A DNA stretch of 50,117 bases from positions 1 through 50,117 of the IMG/VR virus record IMGVR_UViG_3300027858_000008; one strand, given 5' to 3'. Below the pieces are notes generated by a model. It did not search any database. It saw nothing but the letters and a program-made list of their open reading frames with translations, and was not told the origin of the DNA. The first letter of the stretch is position 1; each line of letters begins with the position of its first letter. The translations under genes and the position numbers were made by a program. Source of the DNA: a virus. Below, piece by piece: positions 21,385 through 29,160 of this stretch.

Positions 21385-21831
21385 ATGTCAGTATCATCAG
21401 CAATTGCAGCTGCAAGTCAAAATCAAGCTGGAAGTGGACAAGTAGGATCATATGGAGGTAACAACCCTCTCTTTCAAATGATGCAAGGTATTATGGGACC
21501 ATCTCAAGCACAGTTAAATAATTCTTTTAATAATCTCGCAGCAGCGGGAGCAGCTGGACCTACAGGAGATGCTAATAATCTGTCGGCATCTAGTTATTCT
21601 AATGATATAGTTCAAACTAACACAGGACCAACTACACCTGGGGTAAGTGATATAGGAGTTCCACCAACTACAATACCTAATACGGTATCTTCAGCTGTTG
21701 GAAATATAGCCCAACCTATTACAACAGGAAGTTTTAGTCCACAAACTCAAAACGCAGCACAAGGAATATTTGGAAATCAACAAGATTTGGCCAAGTCAGT
21801 ACAAAAGCAAAAATTAATTAACCTTATATAA
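21385..21831 (+). CDS. Low-complexity probable virion protein, 148 aa
   Basis: A 148-residue Ala, Gly, Asn, Gln, Ser-rich protein (MSVSSAIAAASQNQAGSGQVGSYGGNNPLFQMMQGIMG...). It has a NNPL segment like those at the N-termini of two downstream genes, a Pro/Thr-rich middle, and a short basic end (LAKSVQKQKLINLI). Such composition occurs in phage internal or assembly proteins. No domain recognised. Confidence 0.5.
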   Translation: MSVSSAIAAASQNQAGSGQVGSYGGNNPLFQMMQGIMGPSQAQLNNSFNNLAAAGAAGPTGDANNLSASSYSNDIVQTNTGPTTPGVSDIGVPPTTIPNTVSSAVGNIAQPITTGSFSPQTQNAAQGIFGNQQDLAKSVQKQKLINLI

Positions 21832-21836
21832 AAATT

Positions 21837-22052
21837 ATGCATAATAATAAATATGATCCTTCAATGGAAGAATTAAAACCAGGAAGTAAAGTTGGTATAG
21901 TTGGTGAATCTCATATATGGGATGGTCCTCTAGATCAAGTAGGTAGACCTCATGTTCAGGGATCTAACAGAGGCCCAAATGGTATGCAGGTATTAAAATC
22001 TGTAGCAAAATACGTTAGCGGTCCTATAACTCAAAGAGCAAAAGAATATTAA
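21837..22052 (+). CDS. Small hypothetical protein, 71 aa
   Basis: A 71-residue protein (MHNNKYDPSMEELKPGSKVGIVGESHIWDGPLDQVGRPHVQGSNRGPNG...), Gly/Pro-rich in the centre and basic at the end. It starts five bases after the preceding stop. No motif recognised; part of the accessory block. Confidence 0.5.
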   Translation: MHNNKYDPSMEELKPGSKVGIVGESHIWDGPLDQVGRPHVQGSNRGPNGMQVLKSVAKYVSGPITQRAKEY

Positions 22053-22070
22053 ACAATAAAAAATTAAACA

Positions 22071-22565
22071 ATGGCAATATATATAAACGCAACAGAAGTA
22101 AGACCTGATGATGCAATAAATATACCTAAACCAGGAGTTATTTTAGCTGGTATTAACACAGGAGCTGGAACAACATTAACCGACGTTGGTAAAGGATTTA
22201 CTAACGCTGAAACTAATCCAAAAGGTTTTAATATAACTGGAGGAGATGTTGTATATGATAGCGCAGGCGCTATAGTAGAAGTAGTAAGTGTTACAGATAG
22301 TGATAACCTAGAATTATCAGCAGCAATAGCGGGTGGTATTTATGAAATATACAAAGGTAATTATAGAGCTTTTACAAATAGTATATCACCAGGATATAGT
22401 TTATATATTACAGGTGCTGGAGATGTTAGAGTGGTTCCAGTTAGTGAACAACAAGCTATAACAATTCCAGTAATTGCAAATCAAACTTTAGATTTACAAG
22501 TAGAAAGAGTTAATGCTACAAGCACTACTGCTACAGGTATAATAGCTTTAGAAGTACAAAAATAA
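22071..22565 (+). CDS. Putative small virion protein (beta-rich), 164 aa
   Basis: A 164-residue protein with alternating strand and turn pattern (MAIYINATEVRPDDAINIPKPGVILAGINTGAGTTLTDVG... GNYRAFTNSISPGYSLYITGAGDVRVVPVSEQQAITIPVIA), few charged residues and no Cys. This looks like a capsid decoration or tail-surface jelly-roll-type protein, but I cannot name a family. A-rich leader upstream, no Shine-Dalgarno. Confidence 0.5.
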   Translation: MAIYINATEVRPDDAINIPKPGVILAGINTGAGTTLTDVGKGFTNAETNPKGFNITGGDVVYDSAGAIVEVVSVTDSDNLELSAAIAGGIYEIYKGNYRAFTNSISPGYSLYITGAGDVRVVPVSEQQAITIPVIANQTLDLQVERVNATSTTATGIIALEVQK

Positions 22566-22592
22566 TTAAACACACACATAACAACAACAATT

Positions 22593-23210
22593 ATGACATT
22601 TATTCAAAACAATCCATTGTCAAGAAGAAAAAGTTCTCCTTGTAACGCGAATGGAGACGATAAAACAATCTCCGAAGTAAGAGAAGAACCAGGGAGTTCT
22701 AATGCGGGAAAATATCCAGGTGTAACTAAATTCTGTGGACCTGCAGGAGGAGCTGCAAAAGGTACATATCCCGTAGAAAAAGACGGAAAATTAGATGCGG
22801 GAAGAATTTCCGCTGCTAAATCTTATGCAGATAATGCTCCAGATCCAGCTGGAATTAGAGCATGTGCAGATAGATATGAAGCACAGCTTAAAGGAAAAGG
22901 AGAAGCTGTATCAAGAAGATCTAGTTCACCAGTTAACTATAGTGGTTTAGCGGGTGTAAATGAATCAGATTGGTTAAAATACGGAGGAGATGTAATAGAT
23001 GAAACAGCTCAAAAACATGAAGGTATGTCAAGGCATGGTTCTATGACAGGTGATCAATCAGCTACTAAATCAGATTACGCAAATTATAAAGGAACTGATA
23101 AAGGATATCATGGACATGATGGAGAATCTCATGGAGATCAATCTGCTACTCGTAGAGATTATATGGGTAATATGGGAAGACATCATGTAGACCCAAGAAC
23201 TAAAAAATAA
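22593..23210 (+). CDS. SPL-motif protein with GTYPV/APDPAGIRAC domain, 205 aa
   Basis: A 205-residue protein opening MTFIQNNPLSRRKSSPCN (tag motif) and repeating it at residues 107-115 as SRRSSSPVN. Between them is KFCGPAGGAAKGTYPVEKDGKLDAGRISAAKSYADNAPDPAGIRACADRY. That block resembles a small domain I recall from phage structural and scaffold-like proteins (CG..G..GTYPV...A.SYA..AP.P.GI..C). The His/Gly/Asp-rich C-terminus repeats GDQSATxxDY twice. Its place in the SPL-tag block suggests a virion component; biochemical role unknown. Confidence 0.55.
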   Translation: MTFIQNNPLSRRKSSPCNANGDDKTISEVREEPGSSNAGKYPGVTKFCGPAGGAAKGTYPVEKDGKLDAGRISAAKSYADNAPDPAGIRACADRYEAQLKGKGEAVSRRSSSPVNYSGLAGVNESDWLKYGGDVIDETAQKHEGMSRHGSMTGDQSATKSDYANYKGTDKGYHGHDGESHGDQSATRRDYMGNMGRHHVDPRTKK

Positions 23211-23226
23211 CATTTAAAAATACACA

Positions 23227-23922
23227 ATGGCACATCCAATACATAAACACATGCACACCCATATTACGAAAAGAAATGTGGAAGCTGCAGTAAGAGATAA
23301 CGAAGCTCACATTGATTATCTTAAAAGAGACGTTAAAGATGATCAAAGAACTGGAGGTAAATATAAGGATATTAATCAAACAGCTGATGAAAAACATATA
23401 TCTAAATTAGCCGGAGATATTAAATATGATAAAAAGAAAGAAGGTTTATCTCGTAATTCTTCTTCTCCATTAAATATCCCAGACAGAGAGAGTTATATAA
23501 GAGCAGGAGGAACTGATCAATATGGTGGTAGAGTACCAGGAGAAATTTCTTTAAGTAAAGAAGATCTTGCTAAAGGAAGAGCTCAAGGTGGACCAAGAGC
23601 AACGGGACTAGGATCAATTGATGCAGCTAAAGCAGCTGGAACAACTTCAATGCCAGATTGGAATTATGAAGGAGATTTAGGAACATCAATGCATGAAGGA
23701 TTCCATGGGGGTGTAGAAATGGGTACTGAAGCAGCACAAGACCAATTAAAATTTAATGCTATTGATGATATTACTCAAGGTGATGGAAAAGGAGATTGGC
23801 AAAGTACAGTAAATGCAAAAAGAGCTGCAGGAATAGGATATCAAACTGAATATAAAACTGATGCAAATGGAAATACTATTTCTGGTATAAGATTTGACGA
23901 TGGAACTTTTTTAGCAGACTAA
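23227..23922 (+). CDS. SPL-motif protein with HExxH sequence, 231 aa
   Basis: A 231-residue protein with a His-rich start (MAHPIHKHMHTHITKRN), the tag SRNSSSPLN at residues 75-83 and MHEGFHGGVEMGTEAA near 155-170. HEGFH (156-160) fits the HExxH zinc-metallopeptidase signature, but the flanking GG and the absence of an obvious third ligand make activity uncertain. The C-terminus ends GISGIRFDDGTFLAD-like, beta-rich. Probable virion or assembly protein. Confidence 0.5.
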   Translation: MAHPIHKHMHTHITKRNVEAAVRDNEAHIDYLKRDVKDDQRTGGKYKDINQTADEKHISKLAGDIKYDKKKEGLSRNSSSPLNIPDRESYIRAGGTDQYGGRVPGEISLSKEDLAKGRAQGGPRATGLGSIDAAKAAGTTSMPDWNYEGDLGTSMHEGFHGGVEMGTEAAQDQLKFNAIDDITQGDGKGDWQSTVNAKRAAGIGYQTEYKTDANGNTISGIRFDDGTFLAD

Positions 23923-23934
23923 ATACAATAAAAA

Positions 23935-24678
23935 ATGGGGATACTAAAAAAAATAAAAAGTAATTTTTTAGGACAAAATAATTTTAGCGTAGGCTTTAAT
24001 AATAATAGTCCAGTTAAAGGAGTAAGTAGAAAATCTTCTCCTTTAAACAATTATCAATCAAGTGTTGGTTTTGAGGGATCCTCAGGCGCTACGGGTTCAT
24101 ATAGTGACTTAATGAAGTCAAATTATGGAAGTCCTGTAGTTCCAGATAATAAAGAGTTGGGTGATGTATTATCCAAAGCAGTAGGACAATTTGGTTATAT
24201 GGGGGCTCAGGTTTCTAATGAAGTAGGAAAACTTCTTGGAGCTGATGGTGAAGGAGGAAGTCCATGGCATAGACAAGCATCTCCTTTAAATGAAAATGGA
24301 GATGATGATCCTGATAATGATGATAAAGAAAATGGAGATGATAATGGTGATGGAGAAAATGGAGAGGGTGATGGAACCTCAACACAAAATACTAATCCAG
24401 ATGCAAATGAAGTTCAAGATAATTATGTTGCAGATGATAATTCAAATTTAAGTACAAATCTTGGCCAAAAAGTTATTGACAATAACAACACCAATGCGTA
24501 TAAAAATGCACAATACCAATCAACATGGGGAGAAGGTTCTTATGGAACCCCAGATTCATGGAAAAAAGATAAAGACGGGGAATTTGAGTTAGACGAGGAT
24601 GGTAATAAAATTAAAGTTAAAGGAACAAGTAAACCTAATGCTATTAACGCCAGGATTGAATCAATGGAATGGTGGTAA
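23935..24678 (+). CDS. SPL-motif acidic protein, 247 aa
   Basis: A 247-residue protein with tag copies at 31-38 (SRKSSPLN) and 112-119 (HRQASPLN) plus SPV near residue 25. A very acidic low-complexity segment follows (NENGDDDPDNDDKENGDDNGDGENGEGDG), then a Trp-ending C-terminus (INARIESMEWW). The acidic stretch resembles unstructured regions of scaffold or packaged proteins. No catalytic motif. Confidence 0.5.
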   Translation: MGILKKIKSNFLGQNNFSVGFNNNSPVKGVSRKSSPLNNYQSSVGFEGSSGATGSYSDLMKSNYGSPVVPDNKELGDVLSKAVGQFGYMGAQVSNEVGKLLGADGEGGSPWHRQASPLNENGDDDPDNDDKENGDDNGDGENGEGDGTSTQNTNPDANEVQDNYVADDNSNLSTNLGQKVIDNNNTNAYKNAQYQSTWGEGSYGTPDSWKKDKDGEFELDEDGNKIKVKGTSKPNAINARIESMEWW

Positions 24679-24749
24679 AATAAAACAACAGAGACAACTG
24701 TATAAACACGATAGCTAAATTAATATTAACAAATTCAAACACAAAAATT

Positions 24750-25085
24750 ATGGCAAAATTTATAGCAATGACTGTTATAGGAAATGGAAATGACTGGGAA
24801 GATGGAGAACAACTAATAAATGCTGATCAAGTATCAGGTGTTCAACAATCTAGTGATGCTGATGTAGAAGTTTATATGAATGGAGGAACTCCAGGAGATA
24901 AAATAACAATTACTTTATCTACATCTCAATCATCTTCAGTATCTCCTGTGATGACTAGTAACTTAGGTGCTGCAGCATTTAACCGCGCACTAACAGCTAA
25001 TCCAGGTGGAGTAAAAACTTGGTATACTTTACCAGTTGATGGTAATGGTGATCAAATGTACGTTAACAACGTAGCGTTCGCATAA
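24750..25085 (+). CDS. Small beta-rich protein, 111 aa
   Basis: A 111-residue protein (MAKFIAMTVIGNGNDWEDGEQLINADQVSGVQQSSDADVEVYMNGGTPGDKITITLSTSQSSSV...). Its strand-turn pattern and Ser/Thr content are typical of virion surface proteins. It follows a 70-bp leader and precedes the small CGC-motif gene. Family not recognised. Confidence 0.5.
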   Translation: MAKFIAMTVIGNGNDWEDGEQLINADQVSGVQQSSDADVEVYMNGGTPGDKITITLSTSQSSSVSPVMTSNLGAAAFNRALTANPGGVKTWYTLPVDGNGDQMYVNNVAFA

Positions 25086-25087
25086 CC

Positions 25088-25261
25088 ATGGAATCTAGAG
25101 GTCTCGGCGACAAGATCGAAAACTTTACAAAAGCAACGGGCATCAAAGCAGCTGTTGATGGTATATCAAGAGCAACTGGTGTCCCTTGTGGATGTAATAA
25201 AAGAAAAAACGCATTAAACAAAATGTTCCCTTCAAGAAATGCTCAACAAATACATTACTAA
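25088..25261 (+). CDS. Small protein with CGC zinc-type motif, 57 aa
   Basis: A 57-residue frame starting two bases after the preceding stop: MESRGLGDKIENFTKATGIKAAVDG... CGCNKRKNALNKMFPS. The RGLGD start, TKATGIK helix and CGC.KRK..LNK.FP end form a pattern I recall from small conserved phage proteins. A metal site is possible but would need another protein's ligands. It overlaps the start of the next gene. Confidence 0.6.
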   Translation: MESRGLGDKIENFTKATGIKAAVDGISRATGVPCGCNKRKNALNKMFPSRNAQQIHY

Positions 25262-25583
25262 CGGTTTTACGATGAAATCTCCTATTACAGTAGATAATAC
25301 TCCGGTATATACTACTCATATAGAAGATGGAGCATTAGGAAAAGGAAATAATAATGGTACTATTCTAGTATCAGACGAATTACATCCAGACAACGTACAG
25401 AGTATTGTAGATCACGAAAAAGTTCATATAGATCAAATGAAAAGAGGTGATTTAGATTATGATGATAAATGCGTTTATTGGAAAGGCAAGTGTTACAAAA
25501 GAAGTGAGATGAAAGAAGGTGATCCTAATTTGCCTTGGGAAAAAGAAGCATATTCAAAAACAGACCCTTACGAAGCATTATAA
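25239..25583 (+). CDS. HExxH putative metallopeptidase-like protein, 114 aa
   Basis: A 114-residue protein with a zincin-like active site: IVDHEKVHIDQM (H59, E60, H63) and a downstream acid candidate in LPWEKEAY (E101 or E103). The layout HExxH...E resembles minimal M48/M56-like domains. The loop KCVYWKGKCYKR has two Cys. Starts at 25239 or 25272 (MKSPITV...) are possible; the latter lies ten bases after the previous stop and exposes a SPI-type motif. It could be a virion maturation or peptidoglycan-related peptidase; activity is unproven. Confidence 0.6.
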   Translation: MLNKYITNGFTMKSPITVDNTPVYTTHIEDGALGKGNNNGTILVSDELHPDNVQSIVDHEKVHIDQMKRGDLDYDDKCVYWKGKCYKRSEMKEGDPNLPWEKEAYSKTDPYEAL

Positions 25584-25592
25584 AAAAAAATT

Positions 25593-26933
25593 ATGGCATA
25601 TAAACAAAACAATCCATTAAGTAGGAAATCAAGTTCTCCTTTATTTAGAAAACAAGGGGTTTCTCCTATTAATAATAGAAGATTAGATCCAAAATTGGAT
25701 CCTAACAAAAACTCAATAAGTAGAAAATCAAGTTCTCCTTTAAATGCTTATCCAACTTCAGGAACTTTTGCAGGAAGCGTAGAAGAAGCTGAAACAGCTC
25801 ACGCTCCCGGTGCAAATGAACAATATGTAAATATTGGTACAGAAGAAGCCCCAATATGGGATATGCAAACTAGCCTAGGAGATATTCATTTTGGTAGTAG
25901 CGTATCGGGTTATGGTACAGATGATCAAAAAGTAAACTTCCCTTATTATAAATCTAGAAAAACCGACTCAAATCCAGACGCTGCCTATCATCCTTTAGGT
26001 CTTGCTAATCATAATTATAGATCTGAAGTTCTACCAGTTTACAACAACCGCCCAGAAACATCGATGTATCCACTAAGGGCTAAATCAAATTTTGGTGGAA
26101 CCTCTACAGATGTTTTATCTGATCTTGATTTAGATTGGGGACAGCTTGACGAGCATATAAAACCAAGTGTTAATCCTTTTAAGGTGGGATCAATTGGAGG
26201 TAGCACACATGACATGGGAACACCTGGAATAAACTGGAATCAAAGCGGTTATACTAGTGGTAATTATTATGATGGCGACAACGTAACTGATGATGCCCGT
26301 AATACTCCATGGAAATTTGCTAGTGAACAGTTTGGGGACGGTAGTGGACCCAACCTTGCACAAGAAGGAATGACAACTGTAGGATATGAAGGTAGCCCGG
26401 CTATTTATCCATTTTTTAGTAACTTATCTCAAAATAGAGCTGGTAATGTCACTGACGAAGCTAGAGGGGAAAATCGGTTATTAACTAAAAACTTTAACTC
26501 TTTACCAAGAGGAATTACAAACAGAGCTAATGTGAGAGACGCTTTTAGTACTTATGTTAATAGAAACACAATGAGTCCTGGAGAACTATTTAGTTGGGAT
26601 AGATCAGCGGCTAGACCTGGTACAAGTTTTGGATTTAGTGATCAATTTAAAACTCAATACCCATCGATGTTAGCAGGAGGTCAATACGGATCTTCTGGTC
26701 CTGACACTTATGACTTAGACACCAACATGTTTAAAAACGCACTTAGTTCTTCTAAATTTAGAGGTAATACTAGTGGTCTTACAAATACATTGGGTAATGC
26801 TTTGAGTGCAAATGTAGATAATCCAGTAGATATAATGACTAAGATGGTAAATGACGGAAATATGTCTAGACAGCAAGCACAGCAATATTTAGCCGCTTTA
26901 AGAGCCAACACGTATAGTGGACGAATTGAATAA
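25593..26933 (+). CDS. SPL-motif probable virion protein, 446 aa
   Basis: A 446-residue protein opening MAYKQNNPLSRKSSSPLF, with GVSPINNRR and a second SRKSSSPLN at residues 43-51. The remainder is Asn, Ser, Gly, Tyr-rich without catalytic motifs, ending in helices (NPVDIMTKMVNDGNMSRQQAQQYLAALRAN). It shares the NNPLSR(K/R) start with the 22.6 kb gene. It lies just before the holin. I infer a virion or injected protein. Confidence 0.5.
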   Translation: MAYKQNNPLSRKSSSPLFRKQGVSPINNRRLDPKLDPNKNSISRKSSSPLNAYPTSGTFAGSVEEAETAHAPGANEQYVNIGTEEAPIWDMQTSLGDIHFGSSVSGYGTDDQKVNFPYYKSRKTDSNPDAAYHPLGLANHNYRSEVLPVYNNRPETSMYPLRAKSNFGGTSTDVLSDLDLDWGQLDEHIKPSVNPFKVGSIGGSTHDMGTPGINWNQSGYTSGNYYDGDNVTDDARNTPWKFASEQFGDGSGPNLAQEGMTTVGYEGSPAIYPFFSNLSQNRAGNVTDEARGENRLLTKNFNSLPRGITNRANVRDAFSTYVNRNTMSPGELFSWDRSAARPGTSFGFSDQFKTQYPSMLAGGQYGSSGPDTYDLDTNMFKNALSSSKFRGNTSGLTNTLGNALSANVDNPVDIMTKMVNDGNMSRQQAQQYLAALRANTYSGRIE

Positions 26934-26934
26934 G

Positions 26935-27390
26935 ATGTCAAAAAAGAAGTTTAAAGATACTACCGTTGGGCAGTTGTTATTTGGTGCAGCTTCTGTTATT
27001 AATCCTACATTAGGAAATATATTACAAGGAGTTACATCACCTAAAGACGCTATAGCAGCAATTACTAAATCTGATGTTTCTTTAGATGATAAAATTAAAT
27101 TACAACAATTAATATACGAACAACAGAATAAAGAAATAGAGTCTATTACTTCAAGATGGAAGGCGGATTCTATGTCGGATTCATGGATGTCTAAAAACGT
27201 ACGTCCATTAGTTTTAGTATGGTGTATTGTTGTATTTTCTTTTGCAGGTATACTTGATAGTGTAGAAAGCATACCATTTCATATAAATAGTACATGGAAT
27301 GATACTTTCGAGAAGGTCATGATGGCCGTCGTCTTAGCCTATTTTGGTGGACGCACGACAGAAAAGGCGACAAGTATGTTTAAAAAGTAA
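26935..27390 (+). CDS. Phage holin of the 3-TM type
   Basis: A 151-residue membrane protein (start chosen at 26935, two bases after the preceding stop). Family pattern: a helical N-terminus with VGQLLFGAASVINPTLG, the WKADSMSDSWMSKNVRPLVLVWCIVVFSFAGIL segment (first clear TM helix after the VRP motif), and FEKVMMAVVLAYFGGRTTEKATSMF, the second TM helix with the YFGGRT signature. Holins of this family permeabilise the inner membrane at lysis time. No endolysin is recognisable next to it. Confidence 0.8.
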   Translation: MSKKKFKDTTVGQLLFGAASVINPTLGNILQGVTSPKDAIAAITKSDVSLDDKIKLQQLIYEQQNKEIESITSRWKADSMSDSWMSKNVRPLVLVWCIVVFSFAGILDSVESIPFHINSTWNDTFEKVMMAVVLAYFGGRTTEKATSMFKK

Positions 27391-27397
27391 AAATGCT

Positions 27398-27419
27398 TAA
27401 AAATAAGTGATTATATTTA
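27398..27419 (+). promoter_or_regulatory. Rightward leader motif, copy b
   Basis: AAAAATAAGTGATTATATTT upstream of the gene at 27446 matches copy a in AAAAAYAAGTGAT. An ATTAAATTAAATTAAATA tract follows, also found just before groEL at about 19130-19144. Confidence 0.35.
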
Positions 27420-27445
27420 AGTATAATTAAATTAAATTAAATAAA

Positions 27446-27835
27446 ATGAAAAAAATACTTTTAAGTATAACTATGCTTGTTACTATAGTTATACAAAGTC
27501 AAACATTAGAAGAAAATCTTCCAGGGATATATTCTAGTACTAAAAACTTTGAACAGAAAACTCATATAGTTATCCTATATGATAAAGAAGCTCATTATTA
27601 TGGAGAAGAAAATTGGACAATTTTTAGTCTCAATTTAAAAGAAGGTCATTTTAAACGACAAGCTATAATTGAAATTACTCCAAAATTTATAAAAACACGT
27701 TTATCATTTAAACCTCATGTAAATTATGAGGATATAATAACTTATAGTTTACAAGGAACAACTATGTATGCTAAATTTGAAGGATATGGTACTGAAATAT
27801 ATCGCTTCGAGAAATATAAAATAATTAAAAATTAA
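27446..27835 (+). CDS. Exported hypothetical protein, 129 aa
   Basis: A 129-residue protein with a typical signal peptide (MKKILLSITMLVTIVIQSQ, cleavage probably after SQ-type residues near 18-20). A small beta-barrel-like sequence follows (GIYSSTKNFEQKTHIVILYDKEAHYYGEENWTIFSLN...). The short polar signal peptide resembles Bacteroidota exported proteins, so it may have been acquired from a host. A lysis or surface-exclusion role is possible but unproven. Confidence 0.6.
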   Translation: MKKILLSITMLVTIVIQSQTLEENLPGIYSSTKNFEQKTHIVILYDKEAHYYGEENWTIFSLNLKEGHFKRQAIIEITPKFIKTRLSFKPHVNYEDIITYSLQGTTMYAKFEGYGTEIYRFEKYKIIKN

Positions 27836-27845
27836 ATCAAATAAA

Positions 27846-28103
27846 ATGAAAGAAGAAACTAAAAAAATTACAGAAGAAGAACTAACTAATATTTATAATG
27901 TACAGAATGCATTAAATCAAGCAGTTAGTCAAATTGGGATGTTAGAAACTGAAAAACACGCGGTATTACACCAAGTGGCGGGATTAAATCAAGATCAAGA
28001 AAAAATTAAAAAAGAATTAGAAGATAAGTATGGTTCTATTAATATTGATTTAAAAGATGGGTCTTACACGGTAATAGAAGACGAAGTAGTAGAAGAAAAA
28101 TAA
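27846..28103 (+). CDS. Coiled-coil protein, 85 aa
   Basis: An 85-residue protein with a heptad-like helix (LTNIYNVQNALNQAVSQIGMLETEKHAVLHQVAGLNQDQEKIKKELEDKYG), then a short strand pair (SINIDLKDGSYTVIEDEVVEEK). A homo-oligomeric coiled coil is likely. It lies between the exported protein and head-related genes. Function unknown, perhaps a packaging or chaperone accessory. Confidence 0.6.
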   Translation: MKEETKKITEEELTNIYNVQNALNQAVSQIGMLETEKHAVLHQVAGLNQDQEKIKKELEDKYGSINIDLKDGSYTVIEDEVVEEK

Positions 28104-28104
28104 A

Positions 28105-28332
28105 ATGAATAATGTAATACGTAAGATCAGTATAGGTGCTGATTATAAAAATGACGCCATGCATTATTCTGTAGGACAACAAGTTTACGGAGGGCATGAA
28201 ATATCTCATATATTATATAATGAAGAAGATAGATCTTACAATATTCATATAAAGAAAAACAATGAGGTATTACCTTGGAAGAAATTTAATTCTCACATGG
28301 CAATATCTATTGAATATGATTTAGAATACTAA
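28105..28332 (+). CDS. Conserved small phage protein, 75 aa
   Basis: A 75-residue protein (MNNVIRKISIGADYKNDAMHYSVGQQVYGGHEISHILYNEEDRSYNIHIKKNNEVLPWKKFNSHMAISIEYDLEY). The NVIRKISIG.DYK...MHY.VGQ.V start and the WK.FN...ISIEY end recur, to my memory, in marine phage genomes beside terminase genes. Beta-rich; role unknown. Its stop overlaps the next start by one base. Confidence 0.6.
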   Translation: MNNVIRKISIGADYKNDAMHYSVGQQVYGGHEISHILYNEEDRSYNIHIKKNNEVLPWKKFNSHMAISIEYDLEY

Positions 28333-28937
28333 TGAAAAGTTTATATGATTTTATTATTAAACCTTTAGGAGAAAGATATAATAATAAAAAACAAATTGGA
28401 GATACCGAATTAATTTTAAACAATAAAATTGAAACTTGGAAATTTATAAATAAATTTGCAACTGTAGTAGAAGTTCCATTAAATATTAAAACACCTATAA
28501 AAGTAGGTGATATAGTAGCCGTTCATCATAATATATTTAGAAGATTTTATGATATAAGAGGAAATGCTAAAAATAGTAGAAGTTATTTTAAAGATAATCT
28601 ATATTTTGCCTCTTTAGATCAGGTATATCTTTATAAAAGAAAAGATAAATGGATGTCATTTGAAGATAGATGTTTTGTAAAACCTATTAAAAATGAAAAC
28701 TCTCTAACTAAAGATAAAGAAGTTTATTGTACTGGTATACTAAAAATAGGTAACGATCGTTTAGAAGCACTTAAAATCAACCCAGGAGACAAGGTAGGGT
28801 TTAAACCCTTAAGAGAATGGGAGTTTTATATTGATGAGGAACGATTATATTGTATGAAATCAAATGATATTATTATAAAGTATGAACACAAAGGAAACGA
28901 AGAAGAATATAATCCAAGCTGGGCGCGTAGCAGTTAA
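28332..28937 (+). CDS. Tandem GroES-like protein, 201 aa
   Basis: A 201-residue protein that reads as two GroES-fold repeats. Repeat 1: FIIKPLGERYNNKK, a loop with GDTELIL, then ATVVEVPL...IKVGDIVAVHHNIFRRF and a closing SLDQVYLYK strand. Repeat 2: CFVKPI, TGILKIG, then INPGDKVGFKPLREWEFYIDEERLYCMKSNDIIIKYE, which follows the GroES KVGD.V.F...E..ID.E.....S.DI pattern closely. It may be a second, divergent co-chaperonin for the phage or host GroEL, or a GroES-fold protein with another job. It sits directly upstream of packaging genes and not beside groEL-groES. Confidence 0.6.
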   Translation: MKSLYDFIIKPLGERYNNKKQIGDTELILNNKIETWKFINKFATVVEVPLNIKTPIKVGDIVAVHHNIFRRFYDIRGNAKNSRSYFKDNLYFASLDQVYLYKRKDKWMSFEDRCFVKPIKNENSLTKDKEVYCTGILKIGNDRLEALKINPGDKVGFKPLREWEFYIDEERLYCMKSNDIIIKYEHKGNEEEYNPSWARSS

Positions 28938-29160
28938 AGAGTTAATTAAAGTTGCTAAAGAACCCATTATAGATTTTGGACCTGACATTTCCGCAGATAG
29001 ATTAAAAAATGCTGCAGCTACAAAAAAATTAGCTATATTTGATGCTTTTGAAATATTAAATAGAATAGAAGAAGAAAAGAATCTATTAGAAGATAAACCT
29101 AAAGTAGAAGAAAAAAAAGAAAAATCTTTTAAAGGGTTTGCAGAAGGGAGATCTAAATAA
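28882..29160 (+). CDS. Helical protein upstream of terminase; possible small terminase subunit
   Basis: A 92-residue helical protein (MNTKETKKNIIQAGRVAVKELIKVAKEPIIDFGPDISADRLKNAAATKKLAIFDAFEILNRIEEE...) with a basic, Gly-containing tail (KSFKGFAEGRSK). Its stop overlaps the terminase large-subunit ATG by one base. Position and size fit a terminase small subunit (DNA recognition), but no helix-turn-helix signature is obvious. It overlaps the tandem GroES-like gene by 56 bp in another frame. Confidence 0.55.
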   Translation: MNTKETKKNIIQAGRVAVKELIKVAKEPIIDFGPDISADRLKNAAATKKLAIFDAFEILNRIEEEKNLLEDKPKVEEKKEKSFKGFAEGRSK

